From Tubiluchus corallicola (lineage: Eukaryota > Priapulida > Priapulimorpha > Priapulimorphida > Tubiluchidae), in contig JAQGDQ010000440.1 in NCBI GenBank assembly GCA_030141605.1, positions 123,550-187,549 of the forward strand: DNA of 64,000 nucleotides. Direction: 5' to 3'. The notes under the pieces are model-generated. The model ran no database searches. It was not told where the DNA came from and saw nothing but the letters and a program-made list of their open reading frames with translations. Position numbers and translations under genes: made by a program. Positions 1 through 8,556 of this stretch are shown one piece after another. Each line of letters begins with the position of its first letter. The stretch's first letter is position 1.

Positions 1-40
1 ATATGTTTTACAAAGCTCCTAATATGTCTCTGGTATGCCT

Positions 41-418
41 CTACCACCCCTTCAAGCGGTCTATTTCACGGCGCTCTTTTTTTGTTGGCCTTCCGGCACC
101 TTTACTCCTGCCAAACCCTTTCATATATCTGTGCATCTCCTTTATCTCCATCTCCTTCCCAGAGGTAACATCCACCATATAATTATGCACCAGCTTTGCC
201 CCCACCCGCTTTTGAACTATCTCCTTAACAAGGTATGAGTAGGTTACAGGACTCTTTTTAACACTTATTGTCTCCCCTTTTCTTACTGCTCTCGATGATT
301 TCACCGCTACGCCTCCAACAAAAACATACCCCTTTTTGCAGGCCTCTGACGCCAGACTCCTCGTTTTAAACACCCTTACTGCCCACAACCATCTATCTAT
401 TCGAACAGAATCATCCAC
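41..418 (-). CDS. hslR: S4-domain RNA-binding protein (Hsp15/HslR-like)
   Basis: A 125-residue basic protein. An S4 RNA-binding fold fills residues 5-65, with the family opening VRIDRWLWAVRVFKTRS. The Lys/Arg-rich tail ends GRPTKKERREIDRLKGW, as in Hsp15 proteins. In E. coli, Hsp15 binds 50S subunits that still carry nascent-chain tRNA and helps recycle stalled subunits. It lies 16 bp downstream of pth, which also clears peptidyl-tRNA, so the two are probably co-transcribed and act on related substrates. The family is clear; the exact role in this phylum is inferred. Confidence 0.85.
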   Translation of the reverse strand: MDDSVRIDRWLWAVRVFKTRSLASEACKKGYVFVGGVAVKSSRAVRKGETISVKKSPVTYSYLVKEIVQKRVGAKLVHNYMVDVTSGKEMEIKEMHRYMKGFGRSKGAGRPTKKERREIDRLKGW

Positions 419-434
419 CCTATCTCATAATAAA

Positions 435-998
435 TTACTTGTTATTATACGCACTCATAGTTCTTTGTGCTCCTATTGTTCCAAAAGATTTTATTATATC
501 TATACAAATATCTATACGCTTTGACACAAGACTCTCCTCTTCAGCAGTCCACTCCCCCAGCACATAATTTACCTGCTGGCCTTTGAAGAAATCATCGCCT
601 ATACCAAACCTCAACCGGGCATAGGACTGGCTGCATAGAACCTGTTCAATACTCTTTAGCCCATTATGCCCGGCACTGCTACCTTTCTCACGCAAACGAA
701 TACTCCCCAGCGGCAACGCCAAATCATCTACAATAATAAGTATCTTTTCAATTGGGACCTTCTCTTTTTGCATCCAGTAATTAACAGCACGCCCACTCAA
801 ATTCATATAGGTAGATGGCTTAAGAAGAATAAACCTCCGCCCGGCATGCTTCATCTCTGCAATGAAACCATACCGCCTGTCATCAAAAGAAACATCAAAC
901 TTTTTTGCAAGAGCATCCAATACTTTAAACCCAATATTGTGCCTAGTGTTTTGATACTTCTCCCCGATATTTCCCAGTCCAACTATCAGGTATTTCAA
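435..998 (-). CDS. pth: Peptidyl-tRNA hydrolase
   Basis: This 187-residue enzyme hydrolyses the ester bond of peptidyl-tRNA released from stalled ribosomes. It opens with VGLGNIGEKYQNTRHNIGF, holding Asn10 and the catalytic His20. Asn66 in YMNLSG, Asp91/Asp92 in IIVDDLALPLG and the GHNGLKS loop match the other active-site positions of bacterial Pth. Length is standard. It follows rplY by 47 bp, the conserved rplY-pth order, and is followed by hslR, making a translation-quality-control operon. Confidence 0.95.
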   Translation of the reverse strand: MKYLIVGLGNIGEKYQNTRHNIGFKVLDALAKKFDVSFDDRRYGFIAEMKHAGRRFILLKPSTYMNLSGRAVNYWMQKEKVPIEKILIIVDDLALPLGSIRLREKGSSAGHNGLKSIEQVLCSQSYARLRFGIGDDFFKGQQVNYVLGEWTAEEESLVSKRIDICIDIIKSFGTIGAQRTMSAYNNK

Positions 999-1045
999 AG
1001 CAATATGTTTTATGAAACAGAGAGTGTCTTAAGGGAGCCTACTTT

Positions 1046-1684
1046 TTACTTCTCCTCTGTGGACTCTTCGCTATCACCATCCTCCACTACAGCTTCTTCC
1101 ATTGTTGCTGCTTCTTCTTCTTCACTTTGGGCTGCACGTGCAGCACGGGTTATCGTTACTGAAGCAATAGGAACAGTAGGAGTATTTAGCACTTCAAGCC
1201 CCTTGACAGACACATCCGCAACACGAATACTATCACCAAGAGCGAGACCCGATACATCAAGAACAATTTCGTCCGGCAAGTCTTTTGCAAGTGCTCTAAC
1301 TGTTAATTTTCGTAAGTTATAATTCAATTCTCCACCCTGTCTTATCCCCTCCGCATATCCATCTAAACGAACCGGTATATCAATCTTGATTGGTTTATCT
1401 TCAGAGATATGGAGAAAATCAATATGTAATATCTTTTCCGTGACCGGATGAAACTGTATATCCTGCATAATACCATTATAAACGGTACCATCAATATCAA
1501 TCTTTAAAAGATACACACGAGATGTGTAGATAATCTTTCTAAACTCTTTCTCCAAAGCCTGAAAATGAATGACCTTCTCTCCACCGTAAAGTACACACGG
1601 TACAATCCCTGTATTCCTCAGCCTTTTTGTATCTTTCTTACCAACTGTTTTACGAACAGAACCTTTAATTTCAAAAACTTTCAT
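1046..1684 (-). CDS. rplY: 50S ribosomal protein L25 (Ctc form)
   Basis: 212 residues. The first 90 or so form the 5S rRNA-binding L25 domain (start MKVFEIKGSVRKTVGKK). They are followed by the TL5/Ctc C-terminal beta domain and a strongly acidic tail (SEEEEAATMEEAVVEDGDSE region). The long two-domain form is common outside the enterobacteria. First gene of rplY-pth-hslR. A TACATTTG box 110 bp upstream and a hairpin-rich leader suggest its own promoter, separate from prs. Confidence 0.93.
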   Translation of the reverse strand: MKVFEIKGSVRKTVGKKDTKRLRNTGIVPCVLYGGEKVIHFQALEKEFRKIIYTSRVYLLKIDIDGTVYNGIMQDIQFHPVTEKILHIDFLHISEDKPIKIDIPVRLDGYAEGIRQGGELNYNLRKLTVRALAKDLPDEIVLDVSGLALGDSIRVADVSVKGLEVLNTPTVPIASVTITRAARAAQSEEEEAATMEEAVVEDGDSEESTEEK

Positions 1685-1794
1685 CTTACCAAATTTAATT
1701 GAATTGCATATAAGTGTTTACTCAGACTCGCCAGTCCCTATGGGACGGTATCCGCATCGCACCATAAATGGAGGTATGCTGCAAAATCAGGTTG
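1685..1794 (-). promoter_or_regulatory. Structured leader of rplY, candidate L25 autoregulatory site
   Basis: Between the putative promoter and the rplY start, the minus-strand RNA can form either of two overlapping short hairpins: GTCCC-ATA-GGGAC (plus 1734-1746) or GACT-GGCG-AGTC (plus 1725-1736). Mutually exclusive hairpins ahead of a ribosomal protein gene suggest feedback control by L25. Only the pairing potential is seen; regulation is inference. Confidence 0.3.
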
Positions 1795-1802
1795 CAAATG
1801 TA
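1795..1802 (-). promoter_or_regulatory. Bacteroidota -7 box (TACATTTG) for rplY
   Basis: The minus strand reads TACATTTG, matching the TAnnTTTG -7 element used by the Bacteroidota primary sigma factor. It lies 110 bp before the rplY start and just after the end of prs. No convincing -33 TTTG was found at the usual spacing. Confidence 0.45.
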
Positions 1803-1809
1803 ATGAATT

Positions 1810-2745
1810 TTATATGAATGCAGTACTAATAGACTGATTTTTATAGACCCTTTTGATCACATCGCCAAAAAGTCCGGCGCAGGAAAGAACTTTAATCTTT
1901 TCACTTGAATACCTCAGAGGAATTGAATCAGTACAATACACTGTGTCAATACCTGATTCATCTATTCTTTCGTATGCAGGACTAGATAAAATCGGGTGAG
2001 TAGCAAATACACTTACAGACCTGGCACCATACTCCTTCATTATGTTAGCAGCTTTGGTAACTGTTCCAGCAGTATCAATAATGTCGTCTATCATTATTAC
2101 ATCTTTATCTTTGACATCACCTATTAAGGTCATACTATCCACAAAATTAGCCTTACTCCTTGATTTATGACAGATAACCATATCCGCCCCCAAATGCTTC
2201 GCAAATATATTAGCTCGCTTTGTCCCTCCCACATCAGGAGAGGCAACAACAATATCTTTAAGTCCCATATTTTGTATGTGAGGAATAAATATAGCCGAAG
2301 CTGTCAGGTGATCTACTGGCACATTGAAAAAACCCTGAATCTGACCAGCATGCAAATCCATTGTAATCAGCCTGTCAATACCAGACATTGAAAGCATATC
2401 GGCTATAAGTTTTGCACCTATAGATACCCTCGGTTTATCTTTGTGGTCCTGCCTCGCATATCCAAAGTAGGGTATCACAGTAATCACTTTATATGCCGAT
2501 GCACGTCTTGCTGCATCAACCATTAAAAGCAGCTCCAATAAATTGTCAGCAGGCGAAAATGTCGACTGAACAATAAATGTGTGATCTCCCCTGATTGTCT
2601 CTTCATAGTGCGGCTCAAGCTCTCCATCCGAAAAACGAGCACAAAAAGACTTCCCCAACTTTATTCCTGACTCTTTTGATATTCTCTCTGCAAGATAACG
2701 ACTCCCTGATCCTGCAAATAACTTGATAGAATTATTTATGACCAT
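1810..2745 (-). CDS. prs: Ribose-phosphate pyrophosphokinase (PRPP synthase)
   Basis: 311 residues. Makes 5-phosphoribosyl-1-pyrophosphate from ribose-5-phosphate and ATP for nucleotide, histidine and tryptophan synthesis. Visible are the ATP/ribose-5-P region PYFGYARQDHK and the PRPP-binding loop VIMIDDIIDTAGT near residues 215-230. Length matches class I enzymes. A predicted structured RNA lies about 100 bp upstream. Transcribed toward rplY but probably separated from it by the rplY promoter. Confidence 0.96.
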   Translation of the reverse strand: MVINNSIKLFAGSGSRYLAERISKESGIKLGKSFCARFSDGELEPHYEETIRGDHTFIVQSTFSPADNLLELLLMVDAARRASAYKVITVIPYFGYARQDHKDKPRVSIGAKLIADMLSMSGIDRLITMDLHAGQIQGFFNVPVDHLTASAIFIPHIQNMGLKDIVVASPDVGGTKRANIFAKHLGADMVICHKSRSKANFVDSMTLIGDVKDKDVIMIDDIIDTAGTVTKAANIMKEYGARSVSVFATHPILSSPAYERIDESGIDTVYCTDSIPLRYSSEKIKVLSCAGLFGDVIKRVYKNQSISTAFI

Positions 2746-2847
2746 TTATAAACTTGTTTGTCTTTTTATTTCCACTTACCATAATATACATAACTGTAGT
2801 TTGTGTAAAAGTAAACGTTGAGTTATAAACACAAGCCAAATTTACAA

Positions 2848-2945
2848 AAAATACCAAGCCTGCGAAAATGGCATAAAGCGTACTGGGGCTATTATACCAT
2901 AGAATACACCTACCTCTAAACTGCAAGTCTCACAGGCTTAACTTA
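2848..2945. other. Candidate structured RNA or leader between sialidase-like gene and prs
   Basis: On the minus strand, AAGCCTGTG (from 2939) pairs with CGCAGGCTT (ending 2855) as a 9-bp closing stem. Inside, ATGGTATAA pairs with TTATGCCAT (9 bp) and AGC/GCT extends it. A T-run (ATTTTTTG) follows the closing stem on the minus strand. The geometry, with a terminal stem, an asymmetric internal loop and a long apical stem, could be a 6S-like RNA or an attenuator-type leader of prs. I recognise no known family and cannot assign the strand firmly. Confidence 0.3.
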
Positions 2946-3011
2946 TTTCCTTAAGGAGACAAAGACTAATAAAAATAGCATTTTTTTAAGTCATAAACTC
3001 TTCCTTACATT

Positions 3012-4205
3012 TTATACTATCTTGCTCGGGTCAACAACAACATACTTGATAGATCGCTCGGTTTCGCTGGTACGATATGAATAAGTAATATGAAGCAATC
3101 CATCATCTGTCTGTATCATAGCTGGATATGAATAGTTGCTACCCTCATTAGGGTTATCATTTTCCAGATACTTTTTCCATTCCCATGTCTCTCCCTCATC
3201 ATCAGAGACGTAAAGCGCTACACGATACCTTCCATCAGGAATATCATTTCCCAGCAGGGCCCAGCGCCCATCTTGCAGCACAATCACCTCTACGCTGGCT
3301 GTATTTGGAATGTCCGTTTTCACCGAATAGCTCCAGGATTCACCACTGTCCTTTGACACGCTTTTGTGTATCCGTGGCGGAGCATCTCCACTATCCCTCA
3401 TATGTGCCACAATATCCCCATTTTTACGCACAGCAAGAGCAGGTTGAATAGGGCCTCTTCCTACAATAGGTTTACTTGGCCTCCATGTCTCACCATCATC
3501 ATCAGAAATAGCACATATAGATAGATTATATCCATCAGAATAGAGGGGCAGTATAATCTTGCCATCACTTAATATTTCCGGCTGAATTCGTGTCATCCAG
3601 CCAATGCTTCGAAATACCTGGTTTTTACTTGCCTTCTTTATCATATTGTCGTATAGAGGCGCATACTCTGCCCAACCATGGCGAAGCTTTGGCATATCTG
3701 AAAACTGCTTCTCTATCTCATCTGCAAACTCATCTCCTGGCTTGATAAGTATGTTGTCCTGCCACTCCCAGATCGGGGCTCCTTGCTTCTTATAGTTCAT
3801 TGTTGTTCGTGTCCTTAGGATAGAACTCTCCCAGCGGTTACCCTGCACTGCAATCCAAACTAGGAACAACTTACCTTTATTGTTCAGGAAAAGTACGGGA
3901 TTACAGTCTGGAATCCCGGGAGTATCAGCCATAACAAACGGCTCACTCCACTGCTTACCGCCCTTTCTTAAACGTGCACCCATAATTCGCACATCATCTG
4001 ATTTACGCTCACCACTACCCTGAAACCACGCAACAAGCAAATCACCATTAGGCAAAGCTACAATACTGCTACCGTGCGAATGCTCATGTTGTGGAGTAAA
4101 AACAAGCTCCTCTCTCACAATAGAAGTGTGGCTCTCTTTTTTATTCCCAATCCCTGTAAAAGGAGTAACGAGCAATACGACTAATAATAGTTGTTGTTTT
4201 TTCAT
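3012..4205 (-). CDS. Secreted sialidase-family (BNR/Asp-box) glycosidase
   Basis: 397 residues with a signal peptide (hydrophobic residues 5-20, LLLVVLLVTPFTG). Asp-box motifs SDDDGETW, SKDSGESW and SDDEGETW mark blades of a sialidase-type beta-propeller. The opening HEHSHGSSIVALPNGDLLVAW is typical of the BNR_2/exo-sialidase family. It should act in the periplasm or at the surface on sialic acid or another glycan; the fold does not fix the substrate. It lies 120 bp downstream of the glycosidase/FGE-like fusion gene, so the two probably form a small glycan-processing operon. Confidence 0.75.
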   Translation of the reverse strand: MKKQQLLLVVLLVTPFTGIGNKKESHTSIVREELVFTPQHEHSHGSSIVALPNGDLLVAWFQGSGERKSDDVRIMGARLRKGGKQWSEPFVMADTPGIPDCNPVLFLNNKGKLFLVWIAVQGNRWESSILRTRTTMNYKKQGAPIWEWQDNILIKPGDEFADEIEKQFSDMPKLRHGWAEYAPLYDNMIKKASKNQVFRSIGWMTRIQPEILSDGKIILPLYSDGYNLSICAISDDDGETWRPSKPIVGRGPIQPALAVRKNGDIVAHMRDSGDAPPRIHKSVSKDSGESWSYSVKTDIPNTASVEVIVLQDGRWALLGNDIPDGRYRVALYVSDDEGETWEWKKYLENDNPNEGSNYSYPAMIQTDDGLLHITYSYRTSETERSIKYVVVDPSKIV

Positions 4206-4326
4206 CTGTTTGTTAATTTAAAGTTCAATTATCGAATGGAATTGCGTAGCGTTAAATAGTCGTTATTCTCCTATTTATAAAAATATTAGATTATAAATTA
4301 CTTTTCTAAAACAAATTATTAACTAT

Positions 4327-6267
4327 TTAGAAATCACTACCTTTCTCTATGTCTTTTACACACCTGAATCCTACGGGGTAGCCACTTTGCTTTACATCAG
4401 GTTTCAAGTAATAGCGATGGGAGCAACGCTGCATACTGGGATCAGCAACATGAAAAGCTCCTCTTATTACTTTATATTTTTCCCCATAGGCTATACTGGG
4501 AATATTATTGCCAGGGTATGGTTTATACCAGTCCGCTGTCCACTCCCACACCCCACCAGCCATCCAGTAAGCTCCATAAGGGCTTTTCCCTGCACGCCAT
4601 GCCGCCTCTTCAGCTATCCCATCCGGCTCAGTAAAACTCATATCATGAAAATTCCCCCATGGATAACGCCTACCATCTATCCCCCGTGCTGCCTTTTCCC
4701 ACTCAGCTTCAGTAGGCAAACGCTTACCCACCCACTCGGCATAAGCTGCCGCCTCCTCCCAGCTAATATTGACCACAGGCTTATCAGGGTATCCCCACAG
4801 ATTTTTATTTAACTTCTCGTCAACCCCATCAAAATTATACCCATGTGCTGCCTTAAATTCTGCATATTGAGTATTCGTTACCTCAAAGCGATCTATGTAG
4901 AAATCGCTCACATAAACTCTCCGCTGTGGCTTTTCATCATCATCCCCTATCTCACTTCCCATAATAAACTCCCCCGCAGGAACATATACCATTCCCTCGT
5001 ATATGTCCGGCTTAGGTTTTGCCCACTCAGGAGGAGTACCATCCCCCAACGTATTATCTGCATTAAGTAACTTATGGTACCTGGCCATCCAATATGTCCA
5101 AATATAAACCTGTGAAGGCTCCATCCATGTACCAGCAACATGCTCTGTACCGTTTCCTTTTCGCAATTGCTGATCAAGATCTCTCCTCCACGCCCCATCC
5201 CAGTTTTTCATCAACTCAATAGAGTATTCGTTAAAACCATTCTCTTCGGGAACATAATGTTTATATGTAATCATAAGATTAAGGTGCTTTACCGGCTTCT
5301 CTTTTAGCCAGTAACGCTCCAGTGATGCCAGATACATATCCCGCAATACAGCATCATCCTCATACTTCAACAATATGTATATACCCTTCATAAAATGACC
5401 TGTATCCCATGGAACATACGGAGGCTTATAAAGAGCTGCCATAACTGCATCTCTTATATAATTGTGCTCATATATTAACTCCAGATATCGCTTTTGATAT
5501 TTTTCATCCTCTGTGATGTAATAAGCCGACTTTAACAGGAAAAGCCCCAGAAGAGAGTTTAAGTTCTCATGCTCCAACTTCGGGCTAAAGTTTCCCCAAA
5601 GCGTCATTTTCCCATCAACATCAACAATACGCATTCCGCTTTCTAAAACCCTATTCATAACTCTCTCTACCCATACTTTCACCCGCTCTTTATGAATCTC
5701 GTCAGCAACCAAATCGTAATATATAGACAGCCCGTATATTAGGTTTGAATAAGTATCTGAGCTGGGATCACCAAGCCAGCGATAGCCAGACATAGAGGTC
5801 GATTGATGCCACTCCATGGGGAAAAAAAACCAATCCTCATGGCGTTGAGGCTCGTCTGATTTATTAAAACTACGGGCAACACATCCATCAACTCCAGTAA
5901 CTCTCTCAAGAATCTCAATAGCTGCAAAAGTCTCATCTGCCCACTTTTTAACCTCACTACTACCTGTTACGGCATACTGAAAGCTCAGCGCTGCCAAATA
6001 CTGGCCTGTCCTGTTACCCCCATCCTCCTGATGTGCAGAGGAAAGATCAAGATTGCCCGCTGGAGGAAGTAGTACACGAGGCATCACAAGGCCATATTGG
6101 CGGTTATTCTCAAACAAGTCCTGCCGAAGCCATTCGGCTTTGACTCCTAAATCATCATGTCCCGGATATGGATACTCATTAACAGGTGGTTTATCTTGAG
6201 ATTTCCCTGCTAAAGCATATGCAACAATCAGGATAGAGAATATGACTGCTCTTGAAGAACACTCCAT
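4327..6267 (-). CDS. Secreted alpha/alpha-barrel-like domain fused to FGE/sulfatase-modifying-factor-like domain
   Basis: 646 residues with an N-terminal signal peptide (VIFSILIVAYALAGKSQ). Residues 30-405 are rich in Trp/Tyr and helices, as in six-hairpin glycosidases or lyases, but I recognise no family. Residues 425-640 are an FGE-sulfatase domain: VYVPAGEFIMGSE, KRLPTEAEWEKAARG, RYPWGN, VWEWTADWY and the terminal VGFRCVKD. FGE enzymes oxidise a sulfatase cysteine to formylglycine using a close Cys pair. Here the corresponding stretch (IRGAFHVADPSMQRCSHR) keeps only one nearby cysteine, so the domain may bind rather than catalyse. Probably acts with the downstream sialidase-like protein. 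Confidence 0.7.
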   Translation of the reverse strand: MECSSRAVIFSILIVAYALAGKSQDKPPVNEYPYPGHDDLGVKAEWLRQDLFENNRQYGLVMPRVLLPPAGNLDLSSAHQEDGGNRTGQYLAALSFQYAVTGSSEVKKWADETFAAIEILERVTGVDGCVARSFNKSDEPQRHEDWFFFPMEWHQSTSMSGYRWLGDPSSDTYSNLIYGLSIYYDLVADEIHKERVKVWVERVMNRVLESGMRIVDVDGKMTLWGNFSPKLEHENLNSLLGLFLLKSAYYITEDEKYQKRYLELIYEHNYIRDAVMAALYKPPYVPWDTGHFMKGIYILLKYEDDAVLRDMYLASLERYWLKEKPVKHLNLMITYKHYVPEENGFNEYSIELMKNWDGAWRRDLDQQLRKGNGTEHVAGTWMEPSQVYIWTYWMARYHKLLNADNTLGDGTPPEWAKPKPDIYEGMVYVPAGEFIMGSEIGDDDEKPQRRVYVSDFYIDRFEVTNTQYAEFKAAHGYNFDGVDEKLNKNLWGYPDKPVVNISWEEAAAYAEWVGKRLPTEAEWEKAARGIDGRRYPWGNFHDMSFTEPDGIAEEAAWRAGKSPYGAYWMAGGVWEWTADWYKPYPGNNIPSIAYGEKYKVIRGAFHVADPSMQRCSHRYYLKPDVKQSGYPVGFRCVKDIEKGSDF

Positions 6268-6306
6268 TAAATGCTATGCTTAAAATTAACTTAAAATTAT
6301 CCTTCT

Positions 6307-6314
6307 CAAATATA
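6307..6314 (-). promoter_or_regulatory. Bacteroidota -7 box (TATATTTG)
   Basis: The minus strand reads TATATTTG 40 bp upstream of the glycosidase/FGE-like gene, consistent with a promoter for the two-gene glycan operon. The spacing to the nearest TTTG is shorter than consensus. Confidence 0.4.
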
Positions 6315-6385
6315 AGTATTTTATCAAATAGTTTAACCCGGCAATAGGACTATATAATTGTAAATTAAAATCATATTAAGAGACC

Positions 6386-6502
6386 TATGTGAGGCAAAGC
6401 ATCTTTGGTTTAGATTGGAGGAGAAATTGATAAAAAGCCACTCCTTACCAGTACAAATGAGGATTTTAATGAAGTCATTAAAAAAATGAGCTTTGCAAAG
6501 AT
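6386..6502 (+). repeat. Repeat A copy 1
   Basis: Full-length member of the dispersed family. It runs from GAGGCAAAGC at the left to GAGCTTTGCAAAG at the right, with the interior block GATAAAAAGCCAC..AAATGAGGATTTT. It lies in the 532-bp gap between the divergent fusion gene and trpS, which holds two copies. Confidence 0.8.
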
Positions 6503-6641
6503 TTCGTTAAAATATTTGTGAGCTTACAACACCGAAGCAATGAGAATATTATTGGGGAAACATAAACCTTGAGTAGTAAATCTATATCTTTGGAGCAATT
6601 ACCGGATACTTTATATTTTTGGAAGCTGAATAATGAAGTGA

Positions 6642-6782
6642 AGCTTTTACAAGACAAAGGACTCTGGTCAAGGTTAAATAAAAAACCCGATAAAAAAACA
6701 CAGCTTAATAGCATAAATGAGAATTTCTAAAGGGAATCTCAATGAAAATATTAATAAAAAGATGAGTTTTGCAAAAGTCTCT
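6642..6782 (+). repeat. Repeat A copy 2, abutting trpS
   Basis: Left end CTTTTACAAGACAAAGGA, interior AAAATATTAATAAAAAGATG, right end GAGTTTTGCAAAAGTCTCT. It ends only 18 bp before the trpS ATG, so it must contribute to the trpS leader and perhaps its promoter. Confidence 0.8.
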
Positions 6783-6799
6783 AAGTATAAAAGAGTTTT

Positions 6800-7801
6800 A
6801 TGAATAAAATATCAACAGTTGTAAGTGGGATTCGCTCAACAGGGAACCTGCATTTGGGGAACTACTTTGGAGCAATAAAGAATTTTATAAAAATGCAGGA
6901 GAGTTATAATTGCTTTTTCTTTATTGCAGACTACCATTCATTAACAACACACCCCGCTCCCGAGCACCTGCATCAGAGTGTAAAGCAGGTGCTTGCTGAA
7001 TACTTAGCATGTGGTATTGACCCCGAAGCATCTACAATATTTGTGCAAAGTGATGTCCCGGAAATACCGGAGCTATATTTGCTATTAAATATGAACGCCT
7101 ACCTGGGAGAACTTGAACGTACCACTTCATTTAAAGATAAGGCACGCCAACAGCCCAATAACGTAAACGCAGGACTTCTCACATACCCTGTTCTTATGGG
7201 CGCAGATATTATCATCCATAAAGCAAACTTTGTTCCGGTAGGAAAAGACCAGGAACAAAACCTTGAAATATCCCGAAAATTAGCACGGCGTTTTAACCGC
7301 ATATACAAGACAGAACTGTTTCCCATACCGCGCCCGTTCACTTTTGACGGAACCGATATGGTTAAAATACCCGGACTTGATGGCTCCGGCAAAATGGGGA
7401 AATCAGAAGGAAACGCTATAGCTCTGGCAGAAGATCCGAAAAGTATAAGGAAAAAAGTAATGCGAGCTGTTACAGACTCGGGACCCCAGGAAGCAAACCA
7501 AGAAAAGCCGGAAGCAATACAGAATCTTTTTTATCTAATGAAAACTGTGTCAACACCTGACACAGTAACCCACTTTGAAAATGCTTATAACAACTGTACA
7601 ATACGTTACGGTGATATGAAAAAACAACTGGCAGAAGATATTATCAACTTTACATCTCCCATCAGAGAAAAAATACTGGACATACAAAACGATAACGAAT
7701 ACTTGGGAAAAGTGGCAAGAATAGGTGCGGAGAAGGCTCGCGAATCCGCTTCTAAAACACTAAAAGAGGTGAGGGAGATTATAGGGTTTCGGCATTTTTG
7801 A
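6800..7801 (+). CDS. trpS: Tryptophan--tRNA ligase
   Basis: 333 residues, a class Ic aminoacyl-tRNA synthetase that charges tRNA-Trp. The HIGH-type nucleotide motif is in GIRSTGNLHLGNYFGA (residues 10-25). The KMSKS loop appears as KMGKSEGN near residue 198. TSFKDKARQ and the NAGLLTYPVLMGADI stretch are also typical. Monocistronic: preceded by two copies of repeat A and facing gcvH convergently. Confidence 0.96.
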   Translation: MNKISTVVSGIRSTGNLHLGNYFGAIKNFIKMQESYNCFFFIADYHSLTTHPAPEHLHQSVKQVLAEYLACGIDPEASTIFVQSDVPEIPELYLLLNMNAYLGELERTTSFKDKARQQPNNVNAGLLTYPVLMGADIIIHKANFVPVGKDQEQNLEISRKLARRFNRIYKTELFPIPRPFTFDGTDMVKIPGLDGSGKMGKSEGNAIALAEDPKSIRKKVMRAVTDSGPQEANQEKPEAIQNLFYLMKTVSTPDTVTHFENAYNNCTIRYGDMKKQLAEDIINFTSPIREKILDIQNDNEYLGKVARIGAEKARESASKTLKEVREIIGFRHF

Positions 7802-7942
7802 AACTTAAAAATAACAGGCACTTTAAAAAGTTTCCACAACTTTTAAGCGCTCATACAACTTGTCTCAAAACGCACATGGCGATAAAAGATCAATCACATA
7901 AAGAATCATACACACATCTTGTACATATGATTAAAGTCGCAC

Positions 7943-8320
7943 CTATTTTACCAGCTTCTCATACTCCTCCGCAGACATAAGCCCTCCCAGTTCTGAATCA
8001 TCATCTATCTTAACCTCTATTAGCCAGCCCTCTCCATAAGGGTCTTTATTCACCAACTCAGGGCTGTCTTCAAGCTTTTCATTAACCCCTACTACTTTAC
8101 CGCTTACCGGCATAAAGAGATCTGACACCGTTTTTACAGCTTCAACAGTTCCAAAAACATCCTCTTTGTTCAGAGACTCCCCCATTGTTTCAATTTCAAG
8201 GAAAACAATATCCCCTAGCTCTTTTTGAGCAAAATCTGTAATACCAATACTCACAACATCGCCTTTAACGCGAATCCATTCATGCTCTTTTGTATATTTT
8301 AATTCAGAAGGAATATTCAT
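7943..8320 (-). CDS. gcvH: Glycine cleavage system H protein
   Basis: About 125 residues from the chosen start MNIPSELKYTKEHEWIRV, where homologues begin. An in-frame ATG 57 bp further upstream would add a non-conserved leader. The lipoyl-attachment Lys lies in TVEAVKTVSD near residue 64. It shuttles the aminomethyl group between the P, T and L proteins of glycine cleavage, none of which is encoded here. The 141-bp gap to trpS holds no clear terminator. Confidence 0.94.
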   Translation of the reverse strand: MNIPSELKYTKEHEWIRVKGDVVSIGITDFAQKELGDIVFLEIETMGESLNKEDVFGTVEAVKTVSDLFMPVSGKVVGVNEKLEDSPELVNKDPYGEGWLIEVKIDDDSELGGLMSAEEYEKLVK

Positions 8321-8556
8321 TTTTAAATTATAATTTAATAAAACTACCTGAAATACTGCACGAAACCCTGCCGACAATAATTTCTTATCATCATCGAGTA
8401 TTTATGTTTAATGACGGGTAAAAATATAATAAAAAAAGAGATTTATCACAATTGAGAATTAAAACCAGAAAATTAAGCAAGTAAATAAATATTTTGAGGC
8501 CTAAGCGTGTTAAAAACATCCAGTGCTCAACAACTTAAACTCTTTATAGTATGGTG

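Noticed and set aside
666-1322. 218-codon open frame antisense to pth and rplY
   Set aside because: Both sense genes are clear family members. The antisense product is low-complexity with no domain and no ribosome site.
2732-2926. 64-codon open frame overlapping the prs start
   Set aside because: It overlaps the prs start and the structured RNA candidate, has no recognisable motif, and is best explained as chance.
6478-6714. 78-codon minus frame between repeat A copies 1 and 2
   Set aside because: It lies largely over repeat A sequence and the spacer between the two copies, and is not seen as a conserved frame in other copies.
6571-6729. Possible peptide-coding frame through repeat A (frames ending KKMSFAKA or SINENF in some copies)
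   Set aside because: Reading frame and stops differ among copies, so base similarity rather than protein sequence is conserved.
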